From NCBI GenBank assembly GCA_036733985.1, contig DAIMZM010000047.1:1-18681 (forward strand): DNA of 18,681 bases. The letters are read 5' to 3'. Below, piece after piece: positions 6,728-12,565 of the stretch. Source of the stretch: DAIMZM01 sp036733985 (GTDB lineage: Bacteria; Bacillota; Dehalobacteriia; UBA4068). Within the stretch, counting starts at the first letter, position 1; each line of letters starts with the position of its first letter. The translations under genes and the position numbers were made by a program. A model generated the notes under the pieces. It was not told the origin of the DNA, did not search any database, and worked only from the letters and a program-made list of their open reading frames with translations.

Positions 6728-8211
6728 ATGCGCATTGAAATAAAAAACAGGGAAAAGGCCTGCGCCTTTCTGAGCTGCTGCAAGCCAGGGGTTATGGGCT
6801 GGAACAGGCTTGCGGCGGCTGGCAAAGCTGCGGCAATTGCCGGGTCCGGGCCTGGGGCGGCCTGCTGCCCCCTGGCGAAGGGGAGCAAGAGCTGCTCACC
6901 CCGGAGGAGCTGGCCCAGGGCTGGCGGCTGGCTTGCGGGGCCATTGTCATCGGCCCGCTGGAGGTGGATCTGCCCAAAGCCCAAACCTTTACCAGAACCA
7001 GGGCTCTGGGGCTGGCGATAGATTTTGGCGTCAGCACCTTGGGAGCCCGCCTGGTGGCCCTGGACAGCCGCCGTATCCTGGCGGAAAGCCGGGAGCTGAA
7101 CCAATTGAACTGCTATGGCCAGGACGCGGCCGGCCGCCTGGCTTACGGCCGGCGGCAGGGCGGGGAAAGGCTGCGGCAAACAGCCTTGGCCCAGCTGGCA
7201 GCTTTGCGCCAACGCCTTTGCCTAACCGCCGGGGTTGATCCGCTTCAGGTGGGCGAAGCCGTGGTGGTGGGCGATAGCGCCGGCCTGCACTTGCTGGCCA
7301 ATTATCCCCCTGAAGATTTTCCCCCAGCCCCCGGCGACGCCTATCCCGGCTTGGATATTGAACGCCAGGATATTCTGCCCGGCCTGACTTGCTATCTGCC
7401 GCCTGGCGCTGCCGGGGCTTGCGGCCCGGATCTGGCAGCCGCTTTGCTGGCCCTGGATTTTGCCCATCCCACGGAAAACCGGCTGTATCTGAAAATCGCT
7501 TCCGAAGGCTATCTGGCCCTGAACACCGGCGGCCAGATCCATTGCTGCACCCTTCCTTTAGGACCGGTTTTCGAGGGCCTATCCTTAAGCAAGGGCCTGC
7601 TGCCGGGGCCCGGCGCCATTTACCAGGCCGAGTTGCGTGGGGAAGAACTGCTGCTCCGGACCTTTGACGGCGGCGCGCCTCTGGGCCTCTCTGGCAGCGG
7701 CCTGGTCTCCCTGCTGGCTCTGCTGCTGAAGGCGGAAGCGCTCAGCAATAAAGGCCAGCTGCTGAAGGGCCATCCCCTTTCCGCTAATTTAGAAAACCAG
7801 CCTGGCGGCTTGGTGTTCCGCCTGCCCGGCACAGCCGTCACCCTGCCCCGGAATGATATCCTCCAGGCCCAGCTGGCCAAGGCCGCGATAGCGGCGGGCC
7901 TGGATCTGCTGCTGAAAAGCCAAAACCTGTTCCAGCCTGATCTCAGCCAAGCGCTGGTTTCCGGCAGCGTGGTTCCCGGCCTGTCCCTGGCCGCGGCCAA
8001 GGCCATCGGCTTATTGCCCGCTTCCCTCAGCGTCGAGCCCCGGCTGCTGGAAAACGACGCCCTAGATGGGGCAACCCTGCTGCTGGGAAATGGCCAGGCC
8101 CGGGCTGATCTGCGCGCCTTGGCCAGCCGTTGCCGTTCCTGGGAGGGGACGGAGGACCCCGGCTTCCAGCAAGCCTATTTACGGCGCATGACCCTGGAAC
8201 CGATGTATTGA
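6728..8211 (+). CDS. [2Fe-2S] ferredoxin/ASKHA (DUF4445, RACE-like) protein, with -1 frameshift near codon 7
   Basis: This resembles activators of corrinoid-dependent methyltransferases (DUF4445, COG3894, RACE), which reduce the corrinoid protein using ATP. The ferredoxin domain is visible in the frame of base 6739: LEQACGGWQSCGNCRVR, with Cys codons at 6811, 6829, 6838 and 6934 (C-x5-C-x2-C-x31-C). The ASKHA part follows from about 7003 (LGLAIDFGVSTLGARLV, later SGSGLVSLLALLLKA and NDILQAQLAKAAIAAGLDLLL). In that frame a TGA (6736-6738) lies upstream, with no ATG, TTG or GTG before GTG 6964, which would remove the whole ferredoxin domain. The ATG at 6728 with GGAG six bases upstream is in the next frame and gives MRIEIKN. 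A -1 shift at the A6 run (6742-6747) joins both into a normal family N-terminus. ATP-site motifs are also degenerate. It is either recoded, mutated or misread; about 494 residues if joined. Confidence 0.75.
6742..6769 (+). other. Candidate -1 frameshift element: slippery heptamer plus stem-loop
   Basis: In the frame of the ATG at 6728, the heptamer A AAA AAC (6742-6748) has the canonical X XXY YYZ form. Five bases later AAAGGC (6754-6759) pairs with GCCTTT (6764-6769) around the loop CTGC. Spacing and order match known -1 recoding sites, although the stem is short. The same A6 run is also a likely place for transcriptional slippage, mutation or a sequencing error. Confidence 0.45.
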
Positions 8212-8230
8212 GCATCTGGCCTGCCGCTAA

Positions 8231-8259
8231 AAAAGCCCCTGCAAACCGCAGGGGCTTTT
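8231..8259. terminator. Bidirectional intrinsic terminator between the ASKHA gene and birA
   Basis: AAAAGCCCCTGC (8231-8242) and GCAGGGGCTTTT (8248-8259) form a perfect 12-base-pair stem with loop AAACC. On the minus strand it is followed by six T, on the plus strand by four. It ends both convergent genes. Confidence 0.92.
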
Positions 8260-8268
8260 GCTATGGTT

Positions 8269-9267
8269 TTAGGTTGTTGTCCAGTCCGGACCCGCTTTTT
8301 CCTGCGGGGCCAGGCGCAGGCTGATCTCGCCGCTGCTTAAAATCCGGGTGTTGCCTTCCCCGTCCCCGACGATCAGCCCGCCTTTATCGTCAATACCCAG
8401 GGCAGTGGCGCCATGGGCCTGGCCGGCCTGGTAATAGATGATCTCCCTGCCGATGACCAAAGACCGGCTGCGGTAAAAATCCAGGTAGCCGGTATCCGTC
8501 AAGTCCTGGGCCGCTTCCAGCAGCTGGGCGGCGATTTGGGCGGCCAGAGCATTCCGCAGGGGCCTGCCCGGGCAAAGGGAACCGGCTGTGTGGGCCAGCT
8601 CCGCCGGGAACAGCTCCGTGCCCACATTTACGCCGATACCCACCACCACGTTGGCCACGGCGCCGCTTTCAAAATCCGCGATGGCTTCGGTGAGGATGCC
8701 GCAGATCTTTTTGCCATCCAGGTAAAGGTCATTCACCCATTTGATTAGGGGCTTTTTATCCGTCAGCGCTTCGATGGCCTTGACCGTGGCCACGGCGGCA
8801 CGGGTGGTGATGGATAAGGCGTCGGCCAGGCCCGCCTCAGGCTGGAGGATCAGGGTCAGGTAGAGGCCGCTTTGCTCCGGGGAATAAAAAGAACGGCCCT
8901 GACGGCCCCGGCCCGCGGTTTGCGTCTCCGCCACGACCAGGGCGGTTTCGCTTTTCCCCGCGGCCAGCAGCCGCTTGGCCTCGTTATTGGTGGAATCGGT
9001 TTCTTTCAGCACCAGGATGTGCAAATGGCGGTAAGCTTCCGGCAAATGATGGCGGATGGCTGCCTCAGAAAGCAGGTCGCTGTCGGCCGCCAGGCAATAG
9101 CCCTTGTTGGCGGCGGCCTGGATCACATAGCCCTCCCGGCGCAGGGCCGTCACCGCTTTCCACACCGCGTTTCGGGATACGCCCAGGCGGCGGGCCAGAT
9201 CCTGGCCGGATAAAGCCTGATCCCGGCGGCTTTCCAGCTCCCGCAGCAATTCGTCTTTAACAGCCAT
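8269..9267 (-). CDS. birA: Bifunctional biotin operon repressor / biotin-[acetyl-CoA-carboxylase] ligase BirA
   Basis: A 332-residue bifunctional enzyme. The N-terminal winged helix-turn-helix (about residues 5-60, LSGQDLARRLGVSRNAVWKA) is the DNA-binding part. The ligase domain has the adenylate-binding loop GRGRQGR (119-125), KWVNDL (176-181; the family usually has KWPND) and GKKICGILTE (185-194) with the conserved Lys187. The C-terminal domain (GREIIYYQAG onward) is the SH3-like cap. It attaches biotin to carboxylase carrier proteins through biotinyl-AMP and can repress biotin genes. The ATG is preceded by AAGGAG (9275-9280) at seven bases. No biotin synthesis gene or BirA operator is visible nearby, so its local target is unknown. 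Pro to Val in KWVND is a small deviation. Confidence 0.95.
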   Translation of the reverse strand: MAVKDELLRELESRRDQALSGQDLARRLGVSRNAVWKAVTALRREGYVIQAAANKGYCLAADSDLLSEAAIRHHLPEAYRHLHILVLKETDSTNNEAKRLLAAGKSETALVVAETQTAGRGRQGRSFYSPEQSGLYLTLILQPEAGLADALSITTRAAVATVKAIEALTDKKPLIKWVNDLYLDGKKICGILTEAIADFESGAVANVVVGIGVNVGTELFPAELAHTAGSLCPGRPLRNALAAQIAAQLLEAAQDLTDTGYLDFYRSRSLVIGREIIYYQAGQAHGATALGIDDKGGLIVGDGEGNTRILSSGEISLRLAPQEKAGPDWTTT

Positions 9268-9301
9268 GCCCTTGCTCCTTCTATTGGCCTGATAAACAAT
9301 A

Positions 9302-9323
9302 AACCACCCTAAAAAGGGTGGTT
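9302..9323 (-). terminator. Terminator of the tRNA operon
   Basis: AACCACCCT (9302-9310) and AGGGTGGTT (9315-9323) form a perfect nine-base-pair stem with loop AAAA. On the minus strand it begins one base after the CCA end of tRNA-Arg and is followed by TTATTGTTTATC. The U-tract is imperfect. Confidence 0.75.
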
Positions 9324-9324
9324 A

Positions 9325-9401
9325 TGGCGCGCCAAAAGGGACTCGAACCCCCGACCCACGGATTAGAAGTCCGTTGCTCTATCCTGCTGAGCTACTGGCG
9401 C
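9325..9401 (-). tRNA. tRNA-Arg (anticodon TCT)
   Basis: On the minus strand the gene starts GCGCCAGTAGCTCAG, and its acceptor pairs with TTGGCGC, closing with a single G-U pair. The anticodon loop in GGACTTCTAATCC gives TCT, reading AGA/AGG codons. The T-arm GGTTCGAGTCC is canonical, and the terminal CCA is encoded (9325-9327). It is the second gene of a two-tRNA transcript, three bases after tRNA-Gly. Confidence 0.96.
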
Positions 9402-9404
9402 ACA

Positions 9405-9478
9405 TGGAGCGGGTGATGGGAATCGAACCCACGTAGCCAGCTTGGAAGGCTGGAGCTCTGCCATTGAGCTACACCCGC
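9405..9478 (-). tRNA. tRNA-Gly (anticodon TCC)
   Basis: On the minus strand the gene starts GCGGGTGTAGCTCAATGG, and the acceptor pairs perfectly with CACCCGC. The anticodon stem CCAGC/GCTGG encloses CTTCCAA, giving TCC for GGA/GGG codons. The T-arm GGTTCGATTCC is canonical, and CCA is encoded (9405-9407). It is the first gene of the two-tRNA unit. Confidence 0.96.
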
Positions 9479-9507
9479 ATACCCGATGGTTTTGAACAGC
9501 ATTAAAC

Positions 9508-9536
9508 AGTATAACCGATTCCCAAAAAAAGTGCAA
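9508..9536 (-). promoter_or_regulatory. Strong sigma-A promoter of the tRNA-Gly/tRNA-Arg unit
   Basis: On the minus strand TTGCAC (complement of 9531-9536) and TATACT (complement of 9508-9513) are 17 bases apart, each one or two changes from consensus. It lies 29 bases upstream of the tRNA-Gly 5' end, as expected for a stable RNA promoter. Confidence 0.85.
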
Positions 9537-9584
9537 GTAATTTTTACCCCTCGGCCATTCTCAGTGTCCGAGCCGCAGGCAAGC

Positions 9585-9639
9585 GCATATGATGAAATAA
9601 GAGCCATGCTCTGAGAGCAAAGGAGTGATCATCATATGC
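9585..9639 (+). promoter_or_regulatory. Long-range inverted repeat enclosing the ribosome binding site and start codon
   Basis: GCATATGATGA (9585-9595) is the exact reverse complement of TCATCATATGC (9629-9639). The right arm contains the ATG (9636-9638) of the Cys/Pro-rich gene. Between the arms lie a small hairpin (AGAGC 9600-9604 with GCTCT 9608-9612) and the ribosome binding site AAAGGAG (9619-9625). If transcribed, the fold would bury the start codon and hold the ribosome site in a loop; as DNA it could be an operator. Confidence 0.5.
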
Positions 9640-10430
9640 TAGACTGGAACGGCGTCACATTTTTTGACGAGGACGGCTGCCGTGATTTCGCGGCCCGGCC
9701 CGGCGCCATCTGCTGGCAGGTGCCGGTGGTCTCCTGGCAGTGGTGCTGCCGGACCCTCTCCCATTTCCGGCCTTGCCCCATTCCCCAGGGCCCGCCTCAG
9801 CGGGAACCCAATCGCCGTCCCCCCGGCCCCAAGCCCTGTCCGCCCTTTCCCTGCCCGCCGGACCGGGATCCCTGCCGGCCCCGGCCCTGCCCGCCCTGGC
9901 CCTGCCCCCCGGATCGGGACCCCTGCCGGCCTGAACCCTGCCCGCCCTGGCCTTGCCCGCCGGACCGGGACCCCTGCCGGCCCCGGCCCCGTCCGCCTTT
10001 TCCCGGCCCGCCCGGCCCGCCCTGTCCGCCGGATACTGACGTCAGCGACCTGGATTGCCGCCCCTTCCCACCTTGTCCCCCCCGGCCGGAGCTTTGTCAG
10101 CCCCGGCCGGCGCCGCCTGTGGAAACTGAGATTAAATGCCGCTTCCGCCTGCCGGTACGCGGTTGTATCAAAGCGGTTTGCGTGGATGAGGGGCTTTTGG
10201 AATGCTGCCCGGACGGCTGCGGCGGCCGGGTGCTCATGGCCAGCCTGCCGGTGGAGGTCTGCTATGTGGATTGCTGCGGGGTGGAGCAGGTCTTCCGCCA
10301 TTGCTGCCGCCAGCGCATCTGCGATGACCTGCCCTTTTCCGAAGGCCGGCTTATTCCTTTGGCGCCGCCTTGCTGGCAATTCTGCCGCAACTGCCTGAGC
10401 CTTTCAGCCTGCGTAAGAATTTGCCCGTAA
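9636..10430 (+). CDS. Unrecognised Cys/Pro-rich repeat protein
   Basis: A 264-residue protein I do not recognise. About 35 residues are Cys. Residues 1-64 hold Trp and Cys pairs (WQWCC). Residues 65-115 are three 17-residue repeats built on CPPDRDPCRP, with a decayed fourth copy. Residues from about 161 form a non-repetitive Cys-rich domain with alternating hydrophobic stretches (KCRFRLPVRGCIKAVCV, ASLPVEVCYVDCC, FRHCCRQRIC). There is no signal peptide or membrane segment. AAAGGAG ten bases upstream supports the start. Coding is favoured over chance by the repeat periodicity and the ribosome site, although GC-rich repeats also leave the other frames open. Its composition recalls structural, disulfide- or metal-linked proteins such as spore coat components, which is only inference. 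Its 3' end overlaps the EamA gene. Confidence 0.65.
   Translation: MLDWNGVTFFDEDGCRDFAARPGAICWQVPVVSWQWCCRTLSHFRPCPIPQGPPQREPNRRPPGPKPCPPFPCPPDRDPCRPRPCPPWPCPPDRDPCRPEPCPPWPCPPDRDPCRPRPRPPFPGPPGPPCPPDTDVSDLDCRPFPPCPPRPELCQPRPAPPVETEIKCRFRLPVRGCIKAVCVDEGLLECCPDGCGGRVLMASLPVEVCYVDCCGVEQVFRHCCRQRICDDLPFSEGRLIPLAPPCWQFCRNCLSLSACVRICP
9828..9980 (+). repeat. Three tandem 51-bp coding repeats
   Basis: Three in-frame units of 51 bases (9828, 9879, 9930) each encode 17 residues of the form P-x-P-C-P-P-(F/W)-P-CPPDRDPCR. A degenerate fourth unit continues to about 10013. Units differ by synonymous and a few non-synonymous changes, so the array is not a recent exact duplication. Confidence 0.85.
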
Positions 10431-11358
10431 CGCCTTCACCCAGCACGGAAAAGACGATGCAGGCGAACATTACCAGCCCGCCTGAAAGCTGACGCAAGGA
10501 GAAGCTTTCCTGCAGCAGCAGCATGCCGGAGATGGCCCCGAACAGGGATTCCGCGGTGAAAAGTATGGCGGCGGTGGCCGGGGGCAGCACCCGCTGGGCA
10601 GCGGTCTGTACCATAAAAGCCAGGGCTGTGGCCAGCACCGCGGTGAAGATCAGGGTCTGGAGCAGCTCCGGATTAAAGCTGGCGGCTGTGGGCAGGGGTT
10701 CCAGCACCAGGGCCGCCAGGGTCAGCAGCAGGGCCGCCACGCTGATCTGCGTGGCTGCCAGCAGGTTGACCGGATAGATCTTGGCGTATTTATCCAGCAC
10801 CAGAAAATGGGCGGCATAACTGACGGCGCTGAAGATTACCCAAATATCCCCGCTCTGCATCCGGGCCTCCCCATCCAGGGAAAAGGCGCATAACCCGGCA
10901 AAAGCCAGCAGGGAAACAAGGATTTGCCCTTTGCCCAGCCTGCGGGTGTACAACCATTGCAGCAGGGGCACGAAAACAATGTAAATGCCGGTCAGCATCG
11001 CCGCGTTGGAAGCGGCGGTGTGCATCAAACCAATGGTCTGCAGGCCATAGCCCATGGCCAGGGGCATCCCAGCCAGGACTGAGGCCTTCAGGCCTTTTTT
11101 AGCCAATTGCCGGAGATTCCGGGCCTGCCAGAGCATGAGCAATAGCCCGGCTAAGGTAAAGCGCAGGGCCAGGAACCACAGGGGCGTCATGATGGAGAGA
11201 GCGTTTTTGACAAACACAAAGGAAGAGCCCCAGACCGCCGTGATGACCAGGATGCCTGCGGCGGCCAGGAGCCTTTTCCTTAATGAATAGGGTTGGGGCG
11301 GATCAATTTGAGCCTGCCCCTGGATTTCAGGCTGTAAGTTTACTTGAACTTGGGGCAT
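10351..11358 (-). CDS. EamA-family (DMT superfamily) transporter
   Basis: A 335-residue integral membrane protein with two EamA repeats and about ten hydrophobic helices. The first starts at GILVITAVWGSSFVFVKNAL, the classical EamA opening. The second repeat begins near SGDIWVIFSAVSYAAHFLVL. Family members export or import amino acids and other metabolites; the substrate here is unknown. Its ATG lies 16 bases after the pta stop, with GAGGT a few bases upstream, so it is probably co-transcribed with pta. The C-terminal hydrophilic tail (RRLKGSGSCGRIASKAAPKE) is encoded on the strand opposite the last 80 bases of the Cys/Pro-rich gene. No terminator is visible behind it, since that space is coding on the plus strand. 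The long N-terminal hydrophilic lead (about 30 residues) makes a later start possible. Confidence 0.88.
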   Translation of the reverse strand: MPQVQVNLQPEIQGQAQIDPPQPYSLRKRLLAAAGILVITAVWGSSFVFVKNALSIMTPLWFLALRFTLAGLLLMLWQARNLRQLAKKGLKASVLAGMPLAMGYGLQTIGLMHTAASNAAMLTGIYIVFVPLLQWLYTRRLGKGQILVSLLAFAGLCAFSLDGEARMQSGDIWVIFSAVSYAAHFLVLDKYAKIYPVNLLAATQISVAALLLTLAALVLEPLPTAASFNPELLQTLIFTAVLATALAFMVQTAAQRVLPPATAAILFTAESLFGAISGMLLLQESFSLRQLSGGLVMFACIVFSVLGEGVTGKFLRRLKGSGSCGRIASKAAPKE

Positions 11359-11374
11359 TTGACCTCACGGGGCT

Positions 11375-12370
11375 TTATTTCTGGCAGCAAACCATGGCTA
11401 CCGTATTGACGATATCTTCAACGGAACAGCCGCGGGACAAATCATTGATCGGCTTGTTCATCCCCTGCAGCACCGGGCCCACCGCTTCCGCGTCGCCCAG
11501 GCGCTGTACCGCTTTGTAGCAGATATTGCCGCTTTGCAGATCCGGGAAGATCAGCACATTAGCCTTGCCCGCCACCGGGCTGCCCGGAGCTTTGGAAGCG
11601 CCCACTTTGGCGACCAGGGCCGCGTCCAGCTGCATCTCGCCGTCCAGCAGCAGTTCGGGATACTTTTCATGGGCGATGCGGACAGCCTCCCGCACTTTCT
11701 CAACCAGCTCATGATCAGCGCTGCCCAGGGTGGAGAAGCTGAGCATGGCGATGCGGGGCTGCTCAAAACCGGCGATATCCACGGCGGTGTGATGGGCGCA
11801 GTAAGCGATCTCCGCCAGCTGCTCGGCAGTGGGCGCCGGAGTCACGGCGCAGTCGGAAAAGACCATCACGCCGCCTTCGCCGTATTCGGTTTTCGGGGAA
11901 ATCATCAGGAAGGCGCCGGAGACCGTGCTGACGCCGGGTTTAGTCTTGACGATTTGCAGAGCGGGACGCAACACATTGCCGGTGGTGTTCTGCGCGCCGG
12001 CCACCATGCCATGGCAAACATCCTGGTAAACCATCATCGCGCCGAAATAGAGCGGGTCTTTCATGGCTTCCCGGGCAGCCTGGCGGGTCATGCCCTTTTT
12101 CTCCCGGAGCAGGAAGAAGGCTTCGGCAAATTCCTCATAGCTGGGGGATTCGGCCGGGTTTACCAAGGCCACGCCGGTCAGGTCGATATTGCCCTCAGCA
12201 GCCACGGCTTTGATTTCATCCACAGGCCCCAGCAGGGTGATGCTGGCCAGCTTTTCCTGGGTAATGATGGCCGCCGCCGCCACGGTGCGCTTTTCCGTCC
12301 CCTCGGCTAAGACGATGTGTCTGCCCGCTTGCCGGGCTTTGGCGCGGATGTTTTCGATCAATGGTTGCAT
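11375..12370 (-). CDS. pta: Phosphate acetyltransferase (Pta)
   Basis: A 331-residue phosphotransacetylase of the short bacterial type, which interconverts acetyl-CoA and acetyl phosphate. Family segments are clear: IVLAEGTEKRTV near the N-terminus, DPLYFGAMMV, HGMVAGAQNTTGNVLRPALQ, VSGAFLMI and PVAGKANVLIFPDLQSGNI, and the C-terminal GPVLQGMNKPINDLSRG. I chose the ATG at 12370 because GGAGGT stands seven bases before it; an ATG at 12385 would overlap this ribosome site. A promoter lies further upstream. No acetate kinase gene follows; the EamA gene is next. A role with propionyl- or other acyl-CoAs is possible, since related enzymes accept them. The gene is divergent from the amino acid oxidation block. 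Confidence 0.94.
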   Translation of the reverse strand: MQPLIENIRAKARQAGRHIVLAEGTEKRTVAAAAIITQEKLASITLLGPVDEIKAVAAEGNIDLTGVALVNPAESPSYEEFAEAFFLLREKKGMTRQAAREAMKDPLYFGAMMVYQDVCHGMVAGAQNTTGNVLRPALQIVKTKPGVSTVSGAFLMISPKTEYGEGGVMVFSDCAVTPAPTAEQLAEIAYCAHHTAVDIAGFEQPRIAMLSFSTLGSADHELVEKVREAVRIAHEKYPELLLDGEMQLDAALVAKVGASKAPGSPVAGKANVLIFPDLQSGNICYKAVQRLGDAEAVGPVLQGMNKPINDLSRGCSVEDIVNTVAMVCCQK

Positions 12371-12410
12371 GCTCTTTACCTCCATTAATAATTAATACTC
12401 CCAAATAATT

Positions 12411-12439
12411 ATTATAATGTAATTTCCGGCCATATTCAA
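12411..12439 (-). promoter_or_regulatory. Sigma-A promoter of pta
   Basis: On the minus strand TTGAAT (complement of 12434-12439) and a perfect TATAAT (complement of 12411-12416) are separated by 17 bases. It is 40 bases upstream of the pta start and lies in a clearly AT-rich stretch. Confidence 0.75.
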
Positions 12440-12513
12440 GCTGAAAATCGCGGCATAGGCCAGACAAAAAAATAGAGCGGATGCAGGAAAAACCTGGGCT
12501 GGCCGGAATTATC

Positions 12514-12527
12514 TTTCGTATACGAAA
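12514..12527. promoter_or_regulatory. Perfect 14-bp palindrome upstream of the aminotransferase gene
   Basis: TTTCGTATACGAAA reads the same on both strands, with no central gap, and lies 38 bases before the start codon of the first gene of the amino acid oxidation block. Position and symmetry fit an operator for a dimeric regulator, GntR-like by form, but no regulator gene is in the window. Confidence 0.5.
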
Positions 12528-12546
12528 AGCCGGAAACCAACCGGCT
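12528..12546 (+). repeat. Small hairpin before the aminotransferase ribosome binding site
   Basis: AGCCGG (12528-12533) pairs with CCGGCT (12541-12546) across AAACCAA. It directly abuts the palindrome and ends four bases before AAGGAGG (12551-12557). It may affect mRNA stability or initiation of the operon; there is no T-run, so it is not a terminator. Confidence 0.4.
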
Positions 12547-12565
12547 GGCTAAGGAGGCTAGGGCT

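Noticed and set aside
6964..8211. GTG 6964 as the true start of the ASKHA protein
   Set aside because: It would discard an evident [2Fe-2S] ferredoxin domain encoded just upstream in the same frame, and no ribosome site fits.
9392..9607. Small minus-strand frame ending in GVAQWQSSSLPSWLRGFDSH
   Set aside because: This is the translation of the tRNA-Gly gene and its leader, a familiar false gene.
9828..10013. Tandem repeats considered as a CRISPR or other non-coding array
   Set aside because: The 51-base period is in frame, has no spacers of variable sequence, and encodes regular CPPDRDPCRP units.
9639..10379. Open frame of 246 codons on the minus strand opposite the Cys/Pro-rich gene
   Set aside because: It is Arg/Ala/Gly-rich as expected from the complement of Pro and Cys codons. 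The plus frame has the ribosome site and a more meaningful Cys pattern, though neither is proven.
11534..12310. Open frame of 258 codons on the plus strand opposite pta
   Set aside because: Shadow of pta; His- and Gly-rich, without a promoter or ribosome site.
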